From Pyramidobacter sp. C12-8 (lineage in GTDB: Bacteria; Synergistota; Synergistia; Synergistales; Dethiosulfovibrionaceae): a DNA stretch of 36,867 nucleotides. Positions within the stretch are counted from its first letter, which is position 1; each line of letters begins with the position of its first letter. The stretch spans positions 1 to 36,867 of the forward strand of contig NZ_MUHX01000027.1 of assembly GCF_002007215.1 (NCBI RefSeq), given 5' to 3'. A model generated the notes under the pieces. That model was not told the origin of the DNA, ran no database searches, and saw nothing but the letters and a program-made list of their open reading frames with translations. Shown in pieces: positions 31,686 through 36,867 of this stretch. The translations under genes and the position numbers were made by a program.

Positions 31686-31795
31686 ACTATTTCTCAATCA
31701 AAAGGCCGAACGCAAAGGCGCTCCGAGGTCGTCCTGTGCGCCTGGACTTCCCCGCAGCGTCGAACGTTTGCCGTTAAACCGTTCTATCAGGAACC
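31686..31795 (+). repeat. Dispersed intergenic repeat, copy B
   Basis: Very similar to copy C (8361-8475, inverted) and with the same ends as copy A (2849-3001): ACTATTTCTCAATCAAAAGG then CCGAACGCAAAGGCGCT, and at the other end CCGTTCTATCAGGAACC. It lies between the terminator and the stop codon of the OmpH/Skp-like gene (31801). Confidence 0.7.
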
Positions 31796-31800
31796 GGCCG

Positions 31801-32334
31801 TTATTTCGCTTCCGCGGAGGCCCGTTCCGCCTTGGCGGGAACTTCCGGTTTCTTCACCGTCACCGTGGGAAGCTCGGCGAACTTGGGCTTTCGCTTGTTC
31901 ATTTCCTTCATCACGGCGCTCGTGGCGTCGAGCTTGGGCGCCGCGTCGAGGAACAGCTGCCGGGCGAGCACCGCGTGGATCCTCGGGTTCTTCTTCCGCC
32001 ACGCCTCCACGGACGCCATCAGCTCCGACTGCAGCACCGACGTCACTGCCGCGCGTTCCACTTCCATCTGCCGTTCCAGCGCCGCCTGCCCCTGCGCGAT
32101 CGCGTTCTGCGCCTCGGGCACGTTCTCCTGGCCGCGGTACAGCGCCCGCAGGTCGTCGTACCCTTTCTGGAGCACTTTCTGCACTTCCTCCAGATGGGCC
32201 TGCCCCAGCTTGCCGGGTTCGGACTGGACCAGGAGCTTTTCCGTGTCCACCACGGCGATCTCCGTAGCGAACGCCGTTCCGGCCAGCGCTGCGAGCATCA
32301 GAAAGACAAACATCGATTTCGTCAAACGTTTCAC
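31801..32334 (-). CDS. Skp/OmpH-family periplasmic protein
   Basis: A 177-aa exported protein with a clear signal peptide (MKRLTKSMFVFLMLAALAGTAFA). The mature start (TEIAVVDTEKLLVQSEPGK) and long helical middle (LGQAHLEEVQKVLQKGYDDL... VERAAVTSVLQSELMA) are typical of Skp/OmpH chaperones, which hold unfolded outer-membrane proteins in the periplasm. The tail is Lys/Ala/Pro-rich. The start is GTG 32334 with GAGGAGG. It lies directly downstream of the giant adhesin on the same strand, so a chaperone role for that adhesin is attractive but inferred. A terminator and a possible own promoter separate the two genes. Confidence 0.8.
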   Translation of the reverse strand: MKRLTKSMFVFLMLAALAGTAFATEIAVVDTEKLLVQSEPGKLGQAHLEEVQKVLQKGYDDLRALYRGQENVPEAQNAIAQGQAALERQMEVERAAVTSVLQSELMASVEAWRKKNPRIHAVLARQLFLDAAPKLDATSAVMKEMNKRKPKFAELPTVTVKKPEVPAKAERASAEAK

Positions 32335-32382
32335 TGAAAAACCTCCTCGAATAAATAAAAAAATCGTTTTCGGATCCTATGC

Positions 32383-32403
32383 GTCACGGCGTGACATATC
32401 ATA
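32383..32403 (-). promoter_or_regulatory. Possible promoter/operator of the OmpH/Skp-like gene
   Basis: On the minus strand TATGAT (32403-32398) is followed by a perfect dyad GTCACG-G-CGTGAC (32383-32395) at about the transcription start. No good -35 box is seen, so the promoter is tentative. Confidence 0.35.
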
Positions 32404-32430
32404 CCACGGATCGCGCCGGAAAACCGAAAG

Positions 32431-32459
32431 AAAAGGGCGGACTGAAAACCATCCGCCCT
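32431..32459 (-). terminator. Intrinsic terminator after the adhesin gene
   Basis: An 8-bp stem (32434-32441 with 32452-32459, arm AGGGCGGA) with a 10-nt loop is followed on the minus strand by TTT-CTTTC. It is 42 bases past the adhesin stop. Confidence 0.65.
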
Positions 32460-32500
32460 CTTTTCGCACCGCCGATACAAGAAGTTGAATCGCGATTACG

Positions 32501-35500
32501 TTATCTCCGTTTCGAGCCGTTCTGCAGCATCCGTTCCAGCGCCGCCATGCGCGCCTTCAGTTCGACGATCTCCTGACTCTGGAGCGCGTTGGTTTCCTCA
32601 TGCCGGGAGTTCGTACGTCTCAGCGAGGCCACCTCGGCCTGCAGCTCGGCGTTCTCCTTCTGCATCACGTAGACGCTGTTGAGCGGCCCCTTGCGATAGC
32701 GCTCGGGGATCGCTTCCCTGTCTTCCTTGCGGCCGATCTTCCACGTCAGCCCGGCGTTCGCCATCGACTCGCCGTGGTGAGTGATGGACACCCCTGCATG
32801 AACCATGAAGTCTTCCTTCATGTAATGTGCCCAGCCGAGCGCGAACGCCCATTCGCCCTTGTACGCTCCGAAGCCCGCCATGAGCTGGCTCGGCTCGATT
32901 GGGTCGTACTGCATCGGTTTGAGCGCGCTCAAGGCCGAGCCGAGCGCGCCGGTGGCCTTGATGCTGCCTCTCAGTTCGCCCATCTGGTTGTAGACGTTGC
33001 CGAAGTTGTTGTAGACGTTGGTGAACTGTTTGTCCACAGCGCTCAGAGCATCGCCGACGTTGTTGTAGCTGCCGCCCTGCATTCGGTATGTCGGCTGGGA
33101 GACGCTGCCGTCGTTCTGGACGGTAATGCCGTATTTCTCGCCGCCGAGGTGCTGGGCGATGCTGCTCGAGGTCTTCCACAGCTGCGCTCCGTTGATGGCG
33201 TCGCCGCTGGTCTGGTTCACTGCTCCGGCTTTGACGTTCTCGATCTTGTGGCCGGTGGCGTCGAAGCCTTTGGCGGTGACTTTGCCGGCAAAATTCGGCG
33301 CGTCGACGACGGAGATCTTGATGGCGCCGCTGTCGTCGCTCAGTTTGATGTTGCTGCCTTTCTTGAAGTTGAGGACGTTGTCGGTCTTGCTGACGGTCTT
33401 CACTTTCACTCCGTCGATCTGGGCGTCCCAGCTTTTCAGGGTGTCGGCGGAGATGGCGGCGATCTTGTCGTCCACGGCTTTGAGCTGGTCTTCGGTGGCG
33501 GCCTGGCCGGAGGTGATGCTCAGGGGGTTCCAGGTTGTGTTGCTCAGGCCGTTGACGGTGCCTTTGTCGTCCTTGTTGATGGTGAGTTTGTTTGTCGTCC
33601 CGGTCACGTCGAATTTCAGTTCGTTCTTGAGGGCGACGACGACTTTGCCGCCGTCGACTTTGGTCTCGGTGTTCGTGCCGTCGCCGGCGACGTGGAGGGC
33701 CTGGCCAAGTTTCTTGGTGACGATTCCGCTATCGTCGGCCGAGAGGGCAAAGCCTTTGTCGGTCAGATTGGAACTGGCGTTTTCGATCGCGTTTTTCAGG
33801 TCGCCGATGTTGGCTGCGTTCTTTAGCGTAGCGCCGCTGGCGGTGGAGAGGTCTGCGCCGTCCAAACCGCTTTTCACGTTGGCGATCTGCAGGCCGTTCA
33901 TGTTCACGCTGGTCTTGGTGATCGAGGGGCCGCCGTTGATGGAAAGTCCTCCGTTGTTCAAGGTGACGTCGCCGATGGAGACGCTGCCGGCTGCCGTCAG
34001 GTTGAGGTTCCGCGCCAGTTTCACTTTCAGTGCGCCGCTGGCGGAATCGGCGATTACGCCGATATTGTCGTCCGTAAGTTTCGAGACGTCCGCTCCGCCG
34101 CTGATTTTCAGCGTCTCTCCGAGTTTTCTGCCGACGGGGGTCCCGCCGTCGCCGGCGAATTTCAGGCCGTCGTCCATCGTCGCCACTTGGTGATCGCCCT
34201 TTTCATCCGTGTAGTAGATGCGGGTCATCTCGGTGGCGCTCAGGTTCTTCGCCGGATCGAGGCTGGCAGGGCCGGCATTGATGCCGATGTCGGCTTTGGC
34301 GTTCTCGCCGTCGGAGCCCTTCGGGCCGGTCAGGCCGATCTTGCCTTCCGTTCCGTCCGCGCCGTCTTTGGCATAAATGGTCACTCCGTCTTTGCCGTCT
34401 TTGCCCTTGACGCTGATCCCGTCCTTGCCGTGAATTACGACGGATTGGCCGTCTTTGCCGTTGATGCCGATGGAACCGTCTTTACCGTCGGCTCCTGCCT
34501 TGCCCAGTACGAGATCGTCTTTGACGTTGACCTTGTACGGCTTGGCAGCCGTGCCTTCGCCTTCGACTGTCGTATTATGGCCGTCTTTCAGGATCGTCTT
34601 GCTGTTGGCGATCTGTGCTGTCAGCTGGCCGTAGTTGACGGCATCGGTGTCGGACGTGCCTTGGGCGACGCCGTGGATCTGCAGGCCACCCATGTTCACG
34701 TCTGTCTTGGTGAGCTTGGGGCCGCCGGTAATCGTCAGACCGCTGCCGTTAAGCAGAGTGTCGCCGATGGTCAGGCTGCCGGCTGCCGTCAGGTTGAGGT
34801 TCTGCGCCAGCTGAACTTTCAGCTGGCCGCCGACGTTGTTCACGCCGATGTTGCCGTCGGTCAGCGCGCCGGAGGCTCCGCCGATGATGTCGAGCGTGTT
34901 GTTCAGTTTCTTCTTGATGACTTTGCTCGCGTCGCTCTGGCCGTTGTCGCCGGCGTACTTCATGCCGTCGTCCATCGTCGCAACTTGGTGATCGCCCTTT
35001 TCATCCGTGTAGTAGATGCGGGTCATCTCGGTGGCGCTCAGGTTCTTCGCCGGATCGAGGCTGGCAGGGCCGGCATTGATGCCGATGTCGGCTTTGGCGT
35101 TCTCGCCGTCGGAGCCCTTCGGGCCGGTCAGGCCGATCTTGCCTTCCGTTCCGTCCGCGCCGTCTTTGGCATAAATGGTCACTCCGTCTTTGCCGTCTTT
35201 GCCCTTGACGCTGATCCCGTCCTTGCCGTGAATTACGACGGATTGGCCGTCTTTGCCGTTGATGCCGATGGAACCGTCTTTACCGTCGGCTCCTGCCTTG
35301 CCCAGTACGAGATCGTCTTTGACGTTGACCTTGTACGGCTTGGCAGCCGTGCCTTCGCCTTCGACTGTCGTATTATGGCCGTCTTTCAGGATCGTCTTGC
35401 TGTTGGCGATCTGCGCTGTCAGCTGGCCGTAGTTGACGGCGTCCTTGGTCGAGGTGCCGGCTTCCACGTTGGTGATCTTCTGATTGTTGGCGTTCAGGCC

Positions 35501-36867
35501 GGCGGTGGTGATGTAATCCTTGCCGCCAATGCTGATTTTGCCTTCGCTCAGAACGACTTTGTTCGTCGAGCCGACGGTCACTTCCGTGAATTCGGGTTTC
35601 TCGCTCATGACGAGGTCGAGTCCGTCACCGGCGGCGTTCTTCTTCACGCCGAGGTTCTTGCCGGACGCGTTCGCGCTCACGTCGGACAATCCGCCCTTGA
35701 CGCTCAGAGTTTGCCCAAGCTCGCGCTTGACTGCAACTCCGTCGTTGCCGGCGAATTTCAGCCCCTTGTCCAATGTCTCGTTGATGGTGGTGATGCTGGT
35801 GTTATTGCTGATGTTGATGGTCTCGCCCAACTTCGGGTCGGCTTTCACGGTCACAGTCGCTCCGTCGGCGGCCTTGGCGACTTCGACGGCGATCTTGTCC
35901 GGCTCGCCTTTGAACTGGATGTTCTGTTTGTCCGTTTCGCCAAGTTTGATTTCGGGTTTGACGCTGCCGTCCCCGTCGCTCACGGTGAAGCCGCCCTTGA
36001 GGTTGGTGATGTCGGTGGTGTGGTTGTTCACCGTGGTGGTCAGGTTGCTGATGTTGCTCGTGTTGGTCTTCACGACGTCGCTGACGACTTTCAGCTGGTC
36101 TTCGGTGGCGGCCTGGCCGTTCACGATCGTCGGGTTGTCGATATCCCAGGCGCGGTTCGTCAGTTCGTTGACTGTGCCTGCGCCCGCGATCTTGACTGTG
36201 CCCGCCTGGATGTCGCCGGTGGCGCCGTTGACGGTTACTTTGGTGCCGACTGTGAGTTTGCCGGCGGTTCCGTCGATGGAGATTTTCTTGGCCGGATCAG
36301 TGCCGAGAGTTACGCTGTCTTTCAGGCTGACGGTGTATTCCTTGCCGCCCTGGGAGTTCGCGCCATCGGACACGCCGATGTTATCGCTGCCCTTGACCGT
36401 AGTCGGCTTCGCCCCCGCCGTGACCAGGGACTTCACCTGGTTGAGGTTGACCGCGTCCGTTCCTTCCGTGCCGGCCTTTACGTTCTTGATTTGCTGGCTG
36501 TTGGCGTTCAGACCGGCGGTGGTGATGTAATCCTTGCCGCCAATGCTGATTTTGCCTTCGCTCAGAACGACTTTGTTCGTCGAGCCGACGGTCACTTCCG
36601 TGAATTCGGGTTTCTCGCTCATGACGAGGTCGAGTCCGTCACCGGCGGCGTTCTTCTTCACGCCGAGGTTCTTGCCGGACGCGTTCGCGCTCACGTCGGA
36701 CAATCCGCCCTTGACGCTCAGAGTTTGCCCAAGCTCGCGCTTGACTGCAACTCCGTCGTTGCCGGCGAATTTCAGCCCCTTGTCCAATGTCTCGTTGATG
36801 GTGGTGATGCTGGTGTTGTTGGTGATGGTGCTGTTCAGCTTGGTTTCGTCCATGCTCAGGTGAAGGC
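32501..36867 (-). CDS. Trimeric autotransporter adhesin (YadA-like), 5' end outside the window
   Basis: A very large surface adhesin, at least 1,450 residues; the frame stays open to the window edge, so the N-terminus and signal peptide are missing. The visible part is a chain of stalk/head repeats ([17 protein letters not shown]-like units, [30 protein letters not shown] necks) with two collagen-like Gly-X-Y segments ([17 protein letters not shown]). Near 32726-32935 a YadA-type anchor is seen ([16 protein letters not shown], then [32 protein letters not shown]). Unusually it does not end there: about 74 more residues form a predicted coiled coil. Long near-identical duplications are inside. 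It would trimerise and bind host or partner cells. Confidence 0.93.
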   Translation of the reverse strand, partial: LHLSMDETKLNSTITNNTSITTINETLDKGLKFAGNDGVAVKRELGQTLSVKGGLSDVSANASGKNLGVKKNAAGDGLDLVMSEKPEFTEVTVGSTNKVVLSEGKISIGGKDYITTAGLNANSQQIKNVKAGTEGTDAVNLNQVKSLVTAGAKPTTVKGSDNIGVSDGANSQGGKEYTVSLKDSVTLGTDPAKKISIDGTAGKLTVGTKVTVNGATGDIQAGTVKIAGAGTVNELTNRAWDIDNPTIVNGQAATEDQLKVVSDVVKTNTSNISNLTTTVNNHTTDITNLKGGFTVSDGDGSVKPEIKLGETDKQNIQFKGEPDKIAVEVAKAADGATVTVKADPKLGETINISNNTSITTINETLDKGLKFAGNDGVAVKRELGQTLSVKGGLSDVSANASGKNLGVKKNAAGDGLDLVMSEKPEFTEVTVGSTNKVVLSEGKISIGGKDYITTAGLNANNQKITNVEAGTSTKDAVNYGQLTAQIANSKTILKDGHNTTVEGEGTAAKPYKVNVKDDLVLGKAGADGKDGSIGINGKDGQSVVIHGKDGISVKGKDGKDGVTIYAKDGADGTEGKIGLTGPKGSDGENAKADIGINAGPASLDPAKNLSATEMTRIYYTDEKGDHQVATMDDGMKYAGDNGQSDASKVIKKKLNNTLDIIGGASGALTDGNIGVNNVGGQLKVQLAQNLNLTAAGSLTIGDTLLNGSGLTITGGPKLTKTDVNMGGLQIHGVAQGTSDTDAVNYGQLTAQIANSKTILKDGHNTTVEGEGTAAKPYKVNVKDDLVLGKAGADGKDGSIGINGKDGQSVVIHGKDGISVKGKDGKDGVTIYAKDGADGTEGKIGLTGPKGSDGENAKADIGINAGPASLDPAKNLSATEMTRIYYTDEKGDHQVATMDDGLKFAGDGGTPVGRKLGETLKISGGADVSKLTDDNIGVIADSASGALKVKLARNLNLTAAGSVSIGDVTLNNGGLSINGGPSITKTSVNMNGLQIANVKSGLDGADLSTASGATLKNAANIGDLKNAIENASSNLTDKGFALSADDSGIVTKKLGQALHVAGDGTNTETKVDGGKVVVALKNELKFDVTGTTNKLTINKDDKGTVNGLSNTTWNPLSITSGQAATEDQLKAVDDKIAAISADTLKSWDAQIDGVKVKTVSKTDNVLNFKKGSNIKLSDDSGAIKISVVDAPNFAGKVTAKGFDATGHKIENVKAGAVNQTSGDAINGAQLWKTSSSIAQHLGGEKYGITVQNDGSVSQPTYRMQGGSYNNVGDALSAVDKQFTNVYNNFGNVYNQMGELRGSIKATGALGSALSALKPMQYDPIEPSQLMAGFGAYKGEWAFALGWAHYMKEDFMVHAGVSITHHGESMANAGLTWKIGRKEDREAIPERYRKGPLNSVYVMQKENAELQAEVASLRRTNSRHEETNALQSQEIVELKARMAALERMLQNGSKRR
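34185..34642 (-). repeat. Adhesin internal duplication 1, copy 1 (458 bp)
   Basis: Matches 34983-35440 with a single mismatch seen (34615 T versus 35413 C); period 798 bases. It encodes the collagen-like KDG segment and the following [13 protein letters not shown] unit. The near-identity implies a recent duplication or gene conversion. Confidence 0.85.
34983..35440 (-). repeat. Adhesin internal duplication 1, copy 2 (458 bp)
   Basis: Second copy of the 34185-34642 unit, in the same orientation, 798 bases further upstream in the gene. Confidence 0.85.
35487..35803 (-). repeat. Adhesin internal duplication 2, copy 1 (317 bp)
   Basis: Matches 36501-36817 with one mismatch (35498 versus 36512); period 1,014 bases. 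It encodes the [16 protein letters not shown] to [14 protein letters not shown] block. Confidence 0.85.
36501..36817 (-). repeat. Adhesin internal duplication 2, copy 2 (317 bp)
   Basis: Second copy of the 35487-35803 unit, near the window edge. Confidence 0.85.

Noticed and set aside
34185-36817. CRISPR-like periodic repeats
   Set aside because: The repeats are long, coding and in frame with the adhesin; unit and spacer lengths do not fit an array.
35520-36863. Two plus-strand frames beginning [10 protein letters not shown] opposite the adhesin
   Set aside because: They are antisense shadows of the duplicated adhesin block; the identical starts only reflect the 1,014-base duplication.

Overview
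The window reads as a chromosomal segment of a GC-rich, diderm, anaerobic bacterium. Ferredoxin-type Fe-S proteins, a TRAP transporter, a trimeric YadA-type adhesin, a Skp/OmpH-like periplasmic protein and an outer-membrane-type efflux adaptor together fit the Synergistota (a Pyramidobacter-like organism is my best guess). That assignment rests on gene content and style, not on a database match. A 16-bp palindrome identical to the ParB-binding centromere consensus (parS, 3041-3056) suggests the segment lies in the origin-proximal part of the chromosome.

Layout. 1-381 is non-coding and carries copies of a GCATTTACTYTGA-like motif, possibly a transposon end. 382-909 is a small sigma-70 family factor whose last part looks frameshifted. 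1159-2738 is a divergent pair: an Fe-S protein and a Crp/Fnr-type regulator with a near-consensus promoter and a palindromic operator candidate. 2739-3130 holds a dispersed repeat, parS and a terminator. 3131-5185 (minus) is a peptidase C26 enzyme and a coupled thioesterase/DUF1294/YbaK set. 5359-7067 is a divergent pair: a zinc-sensor-like ArsR regulator and an RND-type adaptor without its pump. 7249-8373 is a nitronate monooxygenase-like flavoprotein. 8597-12692 (minus) holds a 5'-nucleotidase, a beta-CASP RNase and a dCMP deaminase. 12892-15564 (plus) holds a UMF1-type MFS transporter, a GIY-YIG protein, a TfoX-N protein and a sirtuin.

The most interesting region is 15599-23305. A 27-bp perfect direct repeat, which is one arm plus the loop of a terminator hairpin, flanks about 7.6 kb. 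This segment carries a LysR regulator divergent from an RraA/HMG-aldolase-like enzyme, a complete DctP-DctQ-DctM TRAP transporter, a DUF1932-type NAD(P) dehydrogenase and an Ldh_2-type dehydrogenase, followed by a decayed IS1182-like transposase. It looks like a catabolic islet inserted into the terminator that once lay between the sirtuin gene and the convergent DUF2156 gene. Together the genes would import a hydroxy/oxo acid, interconvert it with its 2-oxo form and cleave it by a pyruvate-type aldolase.

23311-25022 (minus) holds a DUF2156 protein and a DUF554 membrane protein. 25214-30071 (plus) runs gyrA, psd, pssA (the two phosphatidylethanolamine genes) and an alpha/beta hydrolase. 30210-31301 (minus) is a PTS_EIIC_2 (PfoR-like) membrane protein with a structured leader. 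31801-36867 (minus) is a Skp/OmpH-like protein downstream of a very large trimeric autotransporter adhesin. The adhesin is cut by the window edge, has collagen-like segments and near-identical internal duplications, and carries an unusual coiled coil after its membrane anchor.

Three copies of a previously unannotated (to my knowledge) 110-150-bp intergenic repeat occur at 2849, 8361 (inverted) and 31686. No rRNA, tRNA or CRISPR array was seen. All functional calls are from reading motifs by eye.
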